In this document: in pieces, positions 42,222 to 50,906 of the stretch
Numbering within the stretch: the first letter of the stretch is position 1
Layout: every line of letters begins with the position of its first letter
Origin: Streptomyces mutabilis
Lineage (GTDB): Bacteria > Actinomycetota > Actinomycetes > Streptomycetales > Streptomycetaceae
Reading direction: 5' to 3'
NCBI RefSeq assembly: GCF_014649815.1
Contig: NZ_BMTT01000009.1
Span: 226,152-290,151, forward strand
Length of the DNA: 64,000 nucleotides
Made by a program: the position numbers and the translations under genes
The notes under the pieces: model-generated
Database searches by the model: none
What the model saw: the letters and a program-made list of their open reading frames with translations, nothing else
Told to the model about the DNA's origin: nothing

Positions 42222-42755
42222 GGGGCACCTCCTCCGTCGCTGCCGTCCTGTCCACTGTCCTGCGTACTGCTGCCTTGCGTGCCGCTGCCGTGCGTACTGC
42301 CCGCGTGCGTACTGCTCACCCGCGCACTGCCCACCTGGTACTGCTTACTGATCGTATCCACGCGCGGGTCGATCGGCTGGTTCCCCCCGTCGGCCCGGTC
42401 GACGGGTGTCGACGCGTCTCGGAGTTCCCACCGGCGCCGTCCTTCGAACGCCAGGGGTCCTTCGGGACGGTTCCCCGCAGGTACTCATGCCCAGGATCGT
42501 AGAGGTGGCCGCAGACCAGTGTCCCGCACCTGGCTGTGGGCCCCTACCGGCTCCTGGGCGAAAGCGCCGGACCGGTACGAGGTTGATACGTGAACGGGCG
42601 GCGGGCGGGACGAGTGCCCGAAGGAGGGCGGGGGTCCCGGTTCCTGCAGCTGACCCCGGCGGGAAAGGGATGTGAATCCACCCGGTCCAGCGTGCTAATG
42701 TTCTCGTGTCGGAAGGCGCCGGACCGCAAGGAAAGGCCCCGAGGACACACCCAAT
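42222..42755. promoter_or_regulatory. Upstream region of fhaA and tRNA-Leu
   Basis: 534 bp with no supported gene. Near the fhaA end, TGCGTACTGC occurs three times (42261-42270, 42291-42300, 42305-42314) inside a longer CTG/TGC-rich imperfect repeat. TAATGT at 42706-42711 may be the -10 of the tRNA promoter, but I see no good -35. Confidence 0.45.
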
Positions 42756-42842
42756 GCGCGGGTGGCGGAATAGGCAGACGCGCTGGATTCAGGTTCCAGT
42801 GCCCGCAAGGGCGTGGGGGTTCAACTCCCCCCTCGCGCACCA
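42756..42842 (+). tRNA. tRNA-Leu (CAG), with encoded CCA
   Basis: Class II tRNA with a long variable arm (GCCCGCAAGGGCG). The acceptor GCGCGGG (42756-42762) pairs with CTCGCGC (42832-42838, one G-T pair), discriminator A, then genomic CCA. Anticodon stem CTGGA/TCCAG, anticodon CAG at 42790-42792. Confidence 0.96.
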
Positions 42843-42880
42843 GGGAGCATCGACGAAAGTGCTCCTGAGGCACCGAAGGA

Positions 42881-42910
42881 ACGGGCTCATCGTGATCACG
42901 ATGAGCCCGT
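42881..42910 (+). terminator. Terminator after tRNA-Leu
   Basis: A perfect inverted repeat ACGGGCTCATCGTGA/TCACGATGAGCCCGT followed by TTCGTTTG, 38 bp after the tRNA. Confidence 0.85.
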
Positions 42911-43373
42911 TTCGTTTGCTGGCCCCGGTCAGGCCGGTGTGTCGATGCTTACATGTGTGACGGCCCGACGGCCGGCTGGCCGCCGGGCTGTGTGGCCGCT
43001 GATCTTCAGCGGGCTACCGGGGTGTGGGCTGTCTCACTTCGAGGGCGACGTGGCCGACGCGGCGGGGGTCGCGGGCGACGATCGGGGAGGCGCCACAGCC
43101 GAAGAGGCACTGTGTCGATGACCTCCTGCCCGAACCGATGACGGTTACGGGCCGCTTCGGGACGGATCTCTGCGTGGCCGGCCGCTTCACGCTCCCCCGA
43201 CATGAGGCCCTTCCCTGTCCGCCCCCATCGTTGCTGTCCGGGATCGGGTGGATACTGTGAGGCAGGAGGACGGCGTCCCGCACGAAGTCTGGGGGCGCCA
43301 TCCTCGGGAGGGCGGAGAGAGCCGGTCGGTCATCACGACGCGCGGTCCGGCGCCGGGCGAGGGCCTCACCCGC
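42911..43373. other. 463-bp gap, no gene supported
   Basis: Several short frames overlap here, but none has a convincing start, ribosome site and codon usage together. It marks the change from conserved core genes to the accessory part of the window and may contain remnants of lost genes. Confidence 0.4.
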
Positions 43374-43751
43374 TCAAGAGGTACACACCTTGCCCATTTC
43401 GTCGGCCGCGTCTATCACCGGACCGATGTCGAGCGTCCTGTCGCCGTTGTCGATGGCTGAACGCACGTTGTCCACAGCCTGGTTGAGGTCTTCCACCGCT
43501 TTGGACAGGTCGGCGTCGTCCACTCTGCCCTCCAGGTCGGACAGCTCCTTGTCGATGGCGTCGAGCGACTCGTCCGCCTGGGTCGGGTCATCGACCGCAC
43601 GTTCCACAGCTTCGCGGAGGCCGTCCACACTGGTGGCGATGGCACGGGCGGTCTGCGCGCAGTCGAGAGCTTTGTCGACCGTGTCGCATCCGCCTGCCAA
43701 GACGGAGACGGCAAGCGCTGCCAGGACTGCGACGGGCGTGGTGGGGCGCAT
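43374..43751 (-). CDS. Putative lipoprotein, small
   Basis: Protein of 125 residues. A lipoprotein signal peptide, MRPTTPVAVLAALAVSVLAGGC, has lipobox LAGG-C with Cys22. The mature part is acidic and helical, with heptad-like spacing (LSDLEGRVDDADLSKAVEDLNQAVDNV), so a coiled coil is likely, and one further Cys near the end (GKVCTS). AGGAG precedes ATG 43751. I do not know the family. It lies 100 bp downstream of the chorismate-lyase-like gene on the same strand. Confidence 0.75.
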   Translation of the reverse strand: MRPTTPVAVLAALAVSVLAGGCDTVDKALDCAQTARAIATSVDGLREAVERAVDDPTQADESLDAIDKELSDLEGRVDDADLSKAVEDLNQAVDNVRSAIDNGDRTLDIGPVIDAADEMGKVCTS

Positions 43752-43851
43752 CGAGGCTCCTACGGTTCGCCGGGCGGTATGGTCGCGCTGTTCCTCGCGG
43801 TCCTGATGCTGTGTCAGTGGTGTGGGCCGTAGACCTTCGGCGACGCGGTGC

Positions 43852-44400
43852 TCACTGGCTCGGGGCGCCGATGTCCACGAAGTCCTCCTGGATGAGGATC
43901 GCGGGCCGGTCCTGGACGATGATCCTGTAGAGCCGTGAGTACACGGAGTCGGCTCCCCGGCGGACCCAGATCAGCTCTCGCCGGCTGGGGATCCGGGAGC
44001 GGAGTATCTGTGTGCCGAGGCTGGAGCCGGGGCGGGAGAGCTCGTCGAGGAACGGAGCGGGGAGCCTGGGCGGGTACAGGTAGGAAAGGGCGCGTACATA
44101 GGTTCTGCCGGAGGACGCCCCGTTCAGCGTCACGCGTCTGCGGATGCACGGCTCGCCACCGATCTCCAGCCAACTGCGCTGCTCGGGATCCGGCAGTCCT
44201 TCGTCGTTCTCCTCGCACCGGGTGACGATGTCCTCCAGGTGCAGGGCCGACAACATCTGAGTGAGGGTTCCGTCACTGACCATGACGGCCCGGTAGGCCG
44301 GGAAGAGACGGTCGTCGTCCCCGAGGTCGGCGAGTGACTGGTCGGTCTCCGTCTGGGAGAGGAAGAACTTCGACAGAACGGGCGCTTCGTACTTCAACAT
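43852..44400 (-). CDS. Chorismate pyruvate-lyase family protein (DUF98-like), probable 4-hydroxybenzoate synthase
   Basis: Protein of 182 residues. The central motif GGEPCIRRRVTLNGASSGRTYVRALSY with SRRELIWVRRG and RLYRIIVQDRPAILIQEDF resembles the Rv2949c-type chorismate lyases (PF01947), which release pyruvate from chorismate to give 4-hydroxybenzoate. The fold is shared with UTRA regulator domains, but there is no DNA-binding domain here. ATG 44400 has GGAG upstream. It is divergent from the trans-AT polyketide operon, whose first module starts with an AMP ligase and ACP, so it most likely supplies the starter acid. Family assignment is from motif memory; activity is inferred. Confidence 0.72.
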   Translation of the reverse strand: MLKYEAPVLSKFFLSQTETDQSLADLGDDDRLFPAYRAVMVSDGTLTQMLSALHLEDIVTRCEENDEGLPDPEQRSWLEIGGEPCIRRRVTLNGASSGRTYVRALSYLYPPRLPAPFLDELSRPGSSLGTQILRSRIPSRRELIWVRRGADSVYSRLYRIIVQDRPAILIQEDFVDIGAPSQ

Positions 44401-45477
44401 GACGACTCCGGGCCTGAGGTGAGGGATGTGATGGCCAGCGACTTGGCGCTGACGTCCGTGCGTGAAGCGCTGACTCCCGCCCTGTCAGGGGGCGAACGCC
44501 CCTGGAGGCATTGGCTGGGAGGAGCGGCTGGCGAGGCCTGCCGCGGCGATCGAGTACGCGACAGTGTGGTCGAACATGTTGAAGGGCAGTGATGTGCGTG
44601 GCCCGTGCGGGCGGGTGATGGTGCTGCTGACCGACGTCAAGACCGACGCTCCCCCGTGAGCTTCAGACTTCAGCAAGTTTCGGAGATGTTGGTGATGGGC
44701 GGCCGGCGTCAGTGGCGCGAGGCTCTGCCTGTGCCGGCGGGCGGTCTCTCTTGGCACACGGGCGCATCCAGTCGCCCGCCGTGTGGGCCGCCGCCCTCAT
44801 CTCAGCCTGCTGTCCGGTTCCGTGCAACAGGTTGTCGATCTGTTTACTGAATAGACATGGATCACCGCCGGATCTGGCTTGATCTGTACGGCCCTATGGC
44901 GCGAATCCATCCCCCTCCATGTTGTTCAAAGTTGTATTAACTCATGGTCAATTTACGGGCGGGTGTCCCTCCGGGCTGCATCCAACAAGCGGATTCATTG
45001 ATTCCGGCGGGTGGAATCACCGATTCCCTTTTATCGTCGCTTTACCTTCGCCCTTCCTTGGTGTGACCGGTTCCGATCGAGGTTGACTGGAAGACGTCCC
45101 TCTGGCTATGGTCACGATCTCGTACGGGCATCCGTACTTGTACGCAGTGACAGCAAGTCCCTCCCCGTCCGCTGTTCGTGGCGTCCGGCCGAGGGTTCCA
45201 GGAATCGGGGGATCATGGAAGTCGCGGCTTCGGCTATTTCACTATCGCGCCTGTCGGTGCGGCGATAGTTCTCCGCTGCTCGTCGGTGAGCAGCTCCTCA
45301 ATAAAGCCTCTGGAAGCTTCATGAGCTCCAGCTGTGCTATGTGAATTCAACTGCTCATTGCCCTTGCTCTTCACTTTGTTGTACATCGGCTTGGTGTCAG
45401 CCATGTCGAGTCGCAAAGACTGTGCTGGAGGTATGTCGGTGATCGGTGTATTCCGATGAGCGTGTGGTGGCCCGCAG
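44401..45477. promoter_or_regulatory. 1.08-kb divergent region upstream of the PKS operon
   Basis: From about 44.8 kb the DNA is clearly more AT-rich than the rest of the window, a sign of a regulatory or acquired segment. It must hold the promoters of the lyase-like gene and the PKS operon. A small frame on the reverse strand (45234-45404) is listed separately. A short forward stretch ending near 44659 reads WEERLARPAAAIEYATVWSNMLKG and may be a gene remnant. No pathway regulator gene is visible. Confidence 0.45.
45234..45404 (-). CDS. Possible small protein of 56 residues
   Basis: Frame from ATG 45404: MADTKPMYNKVKSKGNEQLN... ending in LTDEQRRTIAAPTGAIVK. It is hydrophilic, without Cys, and its third codon positions are only moderately GC-rich, unlike typical Streptomyces genes. 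No clear ribosome site precedes it. It could be a peptide gene divergent from the PKS operon or a chance frame. Confidence 0.3.
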   Translation of the reverse strand: MADTKPMYNKVKSKGNEQLNSHSTAGAHEASRGFIEELLTDEQRRTIAAPTGAIVK

Positions 45478-46467
45478 ATGACGGATGAACCCGAGATAAT
45501 TCCGGCCGGCGAGGAGAAAGTCGTCTTCCTTCTCGGAGGTCAGGGAACGCAGTACTTCGGAATGGCCCGGAGCCTGTTGGACGAGGATGCCGTCTTCCGG
45601 TCGACCATGCACGAACTGGATCGATCGGCTGCCGACCGGTGCGGGCGCTCCGTGCTCGAGTACCTCTACGCCCCTGGTCGCGGCTTCGGCGACCGTTGCG
45701 GCGACCTGCTCATGACCAACCTGGGCCTGTTCTTGGTCGAGTACAGCCTGGCGAGGAGCCTCGACGACCGCGGCGTCAGGCCGGACCTCCTGGTCGGCAG
45801 CAGTCTCGGTGAATTCATCGCAGTGGCAGTGGCGGGGCACCTGCCGGTGACGGATGTCCTGGACTTTCTCTGTGAGCTCTCCGACTGCGTCGTCCGGACG
45901 ATGCCTCCGGGAGGAATGATCGCCGTTCTCGCGGGCCTCGATCAGTTCCGGGAGGTCGTGAAGCCGAGCGCGGACATCACGATCGCCTCGGTCAACAGCG
46001 ATCGGCATTTCGTCATCAGCGCCGATGTCGCGGCACTCGATCGGGCACGCCGGGCAATGGTTGCCCGGGATGTGCTTCACCAGGACCTTCCCGTGGATTT
46101 CGCCTTCCATTCCCCTGCGGTCAACGTGATGAACTCCGAGCTGCGCAGGCTCGGCAAGAGAATGCATCTTCAGTTGCCCGCCGGTACCTCACGGATCTAT
46201 TCGTCCCGTACCTGCTCGCTGATCACGGAAGTTTCGGGGGAGACCTGTCGTCAGGTCATTCGCGGTCCCATCCGCTTCACGGAGACGGTGTCCCGGATAG
46301 CTTCCTACAGAAGTCACCGGTACGTCGATCTCTCACCGTCCTCGTCGCTCGCCGCGATTCTGAGCTCGAGCCTTCCGGAGACGGAAACGCTTCCTGTCAT
46401 CACCCCCTTCAACGCTGAATCGCAGAACATCAGGCGGGTGGTCGAGAAGCTGGGTGCACGGGGCTGA
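45478..46467 (+). CDS. Free-standing AT-like protein, probable acyl hydrolase of the trans-AT PKS
   Basis: Protein of 329 residues with the malonyl/acyl transferase fold: FLLGGQGTQYFGMA at the start, nucleophile Ser109 in GSSLGE (the usual His before Ser is Ser), and AFHSP later. The arginine that holds the malonyl carboxylate in true malonyl transferases (KKRGELM in the second AT of this cluster) is replaced by Ser135 (LCELSDCVV). This pattern fits the PedC-type acyl hydrolases that clear stalled chains from trans-AT synthases. It is the first gene of the operon; ATG 45478 has no strong Shine-Dalgarno. Confidence 0.8.
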   Translation: MTDEPEIIPAGEEKVVFLLGGQGTQYFGMARSLLDEDAVFRSTMHELDRSAADRCGRSVLEYLYAPGRGFGDRCGDLLMTNLGLFLVEYSLARSLDDRGVRPDLLVGSSLGEFIAVAVAGHLPVTDVLDFLCELSDCVVRTMPPGGMIAVLAGLDQFREVVKPSADITIASVNSDRHFVISADVAALDRARRAMVARDVLHQDLPVDFAFHSPAVNVMNSELRRLGKRMHLQLPAGTSRIYSSRTCSLITEVSGETCRQVIRGPIRFTETVSRIASYRSHRYVDLSPSSSLAAILSSSLPETETLPVITPFNAESQNIRRVVEKLGARG

Positions 46468-46487
46468 CGCAACGAACGGGGGCAGCA

Positions 46488-47795
46488 ATGGTGAGCGTCA
46501 CGGGTATGGGGGTCCAATGTGCGGTGGCCCATGGAGTGCAGGAATTCGACGAGGCATTACGCGACGGTCGTGCGGGGATAACTTTCGAGGATCCCGCGCC
46601 TGGTCTGCCCAAGGTCCTGGGCCTGCGCGGACGACTGCCGCGCAGTCCGGAACAGGTGCTGGCGGAGCAGTATGCGGCCGGCCGGTTGCCGGGCACGGAC
46701 GAAGCACTGCTCCGCACGCTTCGCAGCCTCGTGCGGAGGGCGAGCCGGTCGATCGGCTTCTCGCTGCTGGCCGCGGTGGAGGCCTGGGGGGAGGCCCGAC
46801 TCGGCGCGGTCACCGATCGCCGCAGGATCGCCCTGGTGATCGCCGGCAGCAATCTCTCCCAGCAACTGTCCTTCTCGATGGCCGAGAAGTACCGCAAGGA
46901 TCCGGCCTACGTCTCGGCGCGGTACGCGCACCAGTTCTGGGACAGCGATCTGCTGGGTGTCGTCAGCGAGGGCCTGGACGTCCGCGGCGAGGGCATGACC
47001 GTCTCCGGGGCCTCGGCCGCTGGGAACCTCGGACTGATCCAGGGCATGCGGCTCATCCGCTCGGGATGCGCCGACGTCTGCCTGGTGGTCGCGGGGATGC
47101 AGGAACTCTCCGACGTCGAACTCATGGCGTTCGTCAACCTCGGCGCCCTGGGCGGTGAAGGGACGAACGCCGATCCGGCGCGGTGCAGTCGCCCTTTCGA
47201 CGCGGGCCACGACGGTTTCGTCTACGGCGAGGGCGCCGCCGCCCTCGTGCTCGAATCGACGACCGTCGCCCAGGAGCGCGGGGCCACGACGCTGGCCGTG
47301 CTCGACGACGGGGTCAGTGCCCTGGACGGCAACCGTCTGACCCAGCCCTCCCAGGAGGGCGAGGAGTTCGTGATGGGGGAGGTGCTTCGCCGGTGCGGTG
47401 TGGACGCCGGAAGGCTCGACCTGATCAGCGCCCACGCCACCTCGACCCCGTTGGGCGACGAGACAGAGGCGGCGGCCATCAGTTCCCTGCTGGGCGAGCG
47501 GGCCGGCCGGCCGTGGGTCAACGCGACCAAGTCCCTCGTCGGACACTGTCTCGGCCCGGCGTCGGCGATCGAGGCGATCGCCTGCGTCCTGCAGATGCGC
47601 GGGGGATACGTCCACCCCAACGTGAACCTGATGGAGCCCATCACCCGGGAGCTCCGCCTGGCACCGCCCCGGCGAACGGCCGCCGTGATTCGCCGCGCCC
47701 TGAACAACGCCTTCGGCTTCGGGGGGATCAACACCGCGCTGCTGCTCAGGTCCGCGCAGGCGGCGGCACACGTTCCGGACACTCGAAAGGACTGA
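46488..47795 (+). CDS. Decarboxylating ketosynthase (KS with Cys to Ser), beta-branching cassette
   Basis: Ketosynthase-fold protein of 435 residues. The active-site Cys is replaced by Ser176 (TVSGASAAGN), while the two histidines remain (SAHATSTPLGD and VGHCLG). This matches the PksF/MupG/CurC type, which only decarboxylates malonyl-ACP to acetyl-ACP for HMG-synthase-mediated beta-branching. A TTA leucine codon lies at 46557-46559 (Leu24). The gene starts 20 bp after the acyl hydrolase and ends 4 bp before the AT-ER gene, so it belongs to the operon. Confidence 0.85.
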   Translation: MVSVTGMGVQCAVAHGVQEFDEALRDGRAGITFEDPAPGLPKVLGLRGRLPRSPEQVLAEQYAAGRLPGTDEALLRTLRSLVRRASRSIGFSLLAAVEAWGEARLGAVTDRRRIALVIAGSNLSQQLSFSMAEKYRKDPAYVSARYAHQFWDSDLLGVVSEGLDVRGEGMTVSGASAAGNLGLIQGMRLIRSGCADVCLVVAGMQELSDVELMAFVNLGALGGEGTNADPARCSRPFDAGHDGFVYGEGAAALVLESTTVAQERGATTLAVLDDGVSALDGNRLTQPSQEGEEFVMGEVLRRCGVDAGRLDLISAHATSTPLGDETEAAAISSLLGERAGRPWVNATKSLVGHCLGPASAIEAIACVLQMRGGYVHPNVNLMEPITRELRLAPPRRTAAVIRRALNNAFGFGGINTALLLRSAQAAAHVPDTRKD

Positions 47796-47799
47796 GACA

Positions 47800-50115
47800 G
47801 TGGTCGCATACCTCTTCCCGGGGCAGGGATCCCAGCAACTCGGCATGGGCGACAGCCTCTTCGACGACTTCGCGGAACTGGCGGAGACGGCGGACGAGAT
47901 ACTGGGCTACTCGGTCCGCACGCTCTGCCTGGAGGACCCGGACCAGCGCTTGAGCCTCACCCAGTACACCCAGCCCGCGCTGTACGTGGTCAACGCACTG
48001 AGCTACTACCGACGGGTGGAGGAGAGCGGGCGCAGACCCGACGTCGTCGCCGGCCACAGCCTCGGTGAGTACAACGCCCTGCTGGCGGCGGACGCCTTCG
48101 ACTTCGCCACCGGCCTGAAGCTGGTCAAGAAGCGTGGCGAGCTGATGGCGCAGGCACGCAACGGCGGCATGGCCGCGGTCCTCGGCATGGACGAGAAGGA
48201 GATCCGCGACCTGCTGCAGGAGAGCGGGCTCGACGGCATCGACGTCGCGAACCTCAACGCTCCGGCGCAGACCGTCATCTCCGGCCTGCGCGAGGACATC
48301 GAACGAGCTCGGCCGGTCTTCGAGAAGGTCGGGTCCTGCCGGTACGTCGTCCTCAACGTCAGCGGTGCCTTCCACTCCCGCTACATGGCCGGGGCACAGC
48401 ACGAGTTCGCGGACCACCTTGACGGGTTCGAGCTGCGGGCTCCCGAGATCCCGGTCGTCGCCAACGTCACCGCGCGCCGGTACCGGTCCGACGAGGTGAA
48501 GGAGACCCTGGCCGCGCAGATCACTTCGGCGGTCAAGTGGAGCGAGACGATCCGCTACCTGCTCGGCGGGGGCGAGGAGGAGTTCGTCGAGGTCGGACCC
48601 GGCCGCGTGCTGACCAGCCTGTTGCGCAACATCAAGCGGGACGCCGAACCGCTCATCCTCGACGAGGAGGAGGACGAGGCAGCTGGGCCGGCCGTCGCTG
48701 CCCCGGCGCCGCAGGAACCCTCCCTCCAGCAGGAACCGTTCGCCTCACCGGAGGGCGCGGGCCGCACCGCGGTGGTGGCGGAGCAGCTGGGCAGCGCCGG
48801 CTTCAGGCGGGACTACGGGCTGCGCTACGCATGCCTGGTCGGAGCGATGTACCAGGGCATCGCGTCCTGGGAACTGGTCGCCGCCGCGGGCCGGGCCGGC
48901 CTGCTCGGCTTCCTCGGCACCGGCGGCCTGCCGCAGGAACGGGTCGAGGCGGACATCACCCGGCTCAAGCAGAAGCTGACCGGGGGCGAGCCGTTCGGCG
49001 TCAACCTGGTCCACGACCCGCACTCGCCGCAGCGGGAGGAGCAGCTCGTCGACCTGTACCTGCGCCACGACGTTCGTACGGTCGAGGCCTCCGCCTTCAT
49101 CGCGCTCACCCCAGCGCTGGTCCGCTACCGGCTCACCGGGCTGCGCCGGGACGAGTCCGGGCAGGTCATCGCCCGCAACCGGGTCATCGCCAAGGTCTCC
49201 CGCCCCGAGGTGGCCACGGCCTTCCTCAGCCCGGCTCCGGCCGCGCTCGTGGCCGAGCTGCTCGCCGAGGGCGCGATCACGGCGGCCGAGGCGGAACTGG
49301 CCCGTGAGCTGCCCGTCGCCGCGGACCTGACCTGCGAGGCCGACTCCGGCGGACACACCGACCAGGGCGTGTCCTTCAGCCTCGTACCGACCATGCTGCG
49401 GCTGCGGGACGAACTCACCGCCCGTCACGGTTACACCCGGCGGATCCGGGTGGGCGCCGCGGGCGGCATCGGCACGCCGGACGCCGCGGCCGCCTGCTTC
49501 GTGATGGGCGCGGACTTCGTCGTCACGGGCTCGATCAACCAGTGCACCGTCGAGGCGGGGACCAGCGACCTGGTCAAGGACCTGCTGCAGGGCATCGACA
49601 TCCAGGACACCGGCTACGCACCGGCAGGCGACATGTTCGAGTACGGAGCGCGGGTGCAGGTGCTCCGCCGCGGCGTGCTGTTCCCGGCCCGGGCCAACAA
49701 GCTCTACGAGCTCTACAAGAACCACGAGTCGCTGGACGAGCTGGACCCGGTGACGGCCGACCAGGTGCAGAGCCGGTACTTCAAGAAGAGCTTCGAAGAG
49801 ATCTACGCCGACATCCGTTCCGGCCTGCCGCCCAAGGAGGCCGAACGGGCGGAGAAGGACCCCAAGCACCGGATGGCCCTCGTCTTCCGTTGGTACTTCG
49901 ACCACTCGACCCGCCAGGCGCTCGCCGGCTCCGAGGAGGGCCGGGTGGACTTCCAGGTGCACTGCGGACCCGCGCTCGGTTCGTTCAACCAGTGGGTTAA
50001 GGGCACCGAGCTGGAGGACTGGCGCCACCGCCACGTCGGCGACATCAACGAGCGGCTCGTGCGGGAGGCGGCGGCCCTGCTGACCCGCCGTCTCGCGGCG
50101 CTGGGCACGGACTGA
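47800..50115 (+). CDS. Trans-acting malonyl acyltransferase - enoylreductase (PfaD-type) fusion
   Basis: Protein of 771 residues. Residues 1-285 form a malonyl transferase with Ser87 in AGHSLGE, Arg112 in KKRGELM and GAFHSRYM (malonyl-type). An acidic and Pro/Ala-rich linker follows (LDEEEDEAAGP). Residues 325-771 form a PfaD-like flavin-dependent enoylreductase: GFLGTGGLP, RVGAAGGIGTPDAAAACFVMGADFVVTGS and EAGTSDLVKDLL. The AT should load all modules, since none has its own AT domain. The ER should reduce chosen double bonds in trans. AT-ER fusions of this sort are typical of trans-AT clusters. GTG start; AAAGGA upstream. Confidence 0.93.
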   Translation: MVAYLFPGQGSQQLGMGDSLFDDFAELAETADEILGYSVRTLCLEDPDQRLSLTQYTQPALYVVNALSYYRRVEESGRRPDVVAGHSLGEYNALLAADAFDFATGLKLVKKRGELMAQARNGGMAAVLGMDEKEIRDLLQESGLDGIDVANLNAPAQTVISGLREDIERARPVFEKVGSCRYVVLNVSGAFHSRYMAGAQHEFADHLDGFELRAPEIPVVANVTARRYRSDEVKETLAAQITSAVKWSETIRYLLGGGEEEFVEVGPGRVLTSLLRNIKRDAEPLILDEEEDEAAGPAVAAPAPQEPSLQQEPFASPEGAGRTAVVAEQLGSAGFRRDYGLRYACLVGAMYQGIASWELVAAAGRAGLLGFLGTGGLPQERVEADITRLKQKLTGGEPFGVNLVHDPHSPQREEQLVDLYLRHDVRTVEASAFIALTPALVRYRLTGLRRDESGQVIARNRVIAKVSRPEVATAFLSPAPAALVAELLAEGAITAAEAELARELPVAADLTCEADSGGHTDQGVSFSLVPTMLRLRDELTARHGYTRRIRVGAAGGIGTPDAAAACFVMGADFVVTGSINQCTVEAGTSDLVKDLLQGIDIQDTGYAPAGDMFEYGARVQVLRRGVLFPARANKLYELYKNHESLDELDPVTADQVQSRYFKKSFEEIYADIRSGLPPKEAERAEKDPKHRMALVFRWYFDHSTRQALAGSEEGRVDFQVHCGPALGSFNQWVKGTELEDWRHRHVGDINERLVREAAALLTRRLAALGTD

Positions 50116-50132
50116 ACGGGAGTCGGCCGACC

Positions 50133-50906
50133 ATGGACTTCTCGACGATACAGGTGCGCCGCGAGGGCACGGTGTGCCGGCTGCGGCTGCACCGGCCGGA
50201 TCGGGAGAACACCATCGACGACACGATGGTCCGCGAGTGCCACGCGGCCCTGGACGCCTGCGAGCAGCACTGCACGGTGGTCCTCCTGGAGGGGCTGCCG
50301 CACGTCTTCTGCGATGGAGCGGACCTGACCACGTACGGCCCGCGGGAGGGGGCCGACAGGCCGGCGAAGTACGACCCGTCGCCCCTGTACGACCTGTGGA
50401 CGCGGCTTGCCGACGGCCCGTGCGTCACCGTCGCCCATGCGCGCGGACGCACCAACGCGGGCGGCATCGGCTTCATCGCGGCCAGCGACATCGTCGTCGC
50501 CGAACCCCAGGCCACGTTCGGCCTCTCGGAGCTGCTCTTCGGGCTGTACCCGGCGATGGTCCTGCCGTTCCTGGTCCGGCGCGTCGGCCGCCAGCACGCT
50601 CACTACATGACCCTGACCACCAAGGCCGTCACCGCAGAACGGGCGCTCGACTGGGGCCTGGTGGACGTGTGCGCGGAACGCAGCGGCGCGGTCGTGGGCC
50701 AGCACCTGGGCCGGCTCAGCAAGCTGCCCAGGGACGGCGTCGCCGCGTACAAGCAGTTCATGGGCGGCCTGTCCGGTTCCGTGCGCGAGCAGCGGGCGAC
50801 GTCCGTGGCCGCCAATCAGCGGCTCTTCACCGACACCTCCAACATCGAGCGCATCACCCGCTTCGTCGAGCACGGCATCTACCCGTGGGAGCAGGCACCC
50901 GTATGA
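50133..50906 (+). CDS. Enoyl-CoA hydratase-like decarboxylase (ECH2 of a beta-branching cassette)
   Basis: Crotonase-fold protein of 257 residues. Motifs VVLLEGLPHVFCDGADLT, VAHARGRTNAGGIGFIAASDIV and FGLSELLFGLYPAMVLPFLVRRVG closely resemble PksI-type ECH2 enzymes, which decarboxylate the glutaconyl branch intermediate. It should work after an HMG-synthase and an ECH1, neither of which is in the window. The stop overlaps the start of the first megasynthase gene (ATGA), showing it belongs to the same operon. Confidence 0.87.
   Translation: MDFSTIQVRREGTVCRLRLHRPDRENTIDDTMVRECHAALDACEQHCTVVLLEGLPHVFCDGADLTTYGPREGADRPAKYDPSPLYDLWTRLADGPCVTVAHARGRTNAGGIGFIAASDIVVAEPQATFGLSELLFGLYPAMVLPFLVRRVGRQHAHYMTLTTKAVTAERALDWGLVDVCAERSGAVVGQHLGRLSKLPRDGVAAYKQFMGGLSGSVREQRATSVAANQRLFTDTSNIERITRFVEHGIYPWEQAPV

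Noticed and set aside
42261-42314. TGCGTACTGC repeats as a regulatory array
   Set aside because: Three copies, unevenly spaced, inside a low-complexity CTG/TGC stretch; noted as sequence only.
43014-43301. 95-residue reverse frame after tRNA-Leu
   Set aside because: No ribosome site and no recognisable motif; it overlaps equally poor frames on the other strand.
44485-44757. 90-residue reverse frame upstream of the PKS
   Set aside because: No good start or family; a competing forward stretch is as protein-like, so neither is supported.
42756-45477. Second copy of the tRNA-Leu 3' end as an attachment repeat
   Set aside because: I looked for the T-arm and acceptor sequence again up to the PKS operon and did not see it; the right boundary is outside the window.
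50174-50902. Upstream extension of the first PKS frame
   Set aside because: It lies over the ECH2 gene in a different frame; ATG 50903 overlaps the ECH2 stop as in other coupled genes here.
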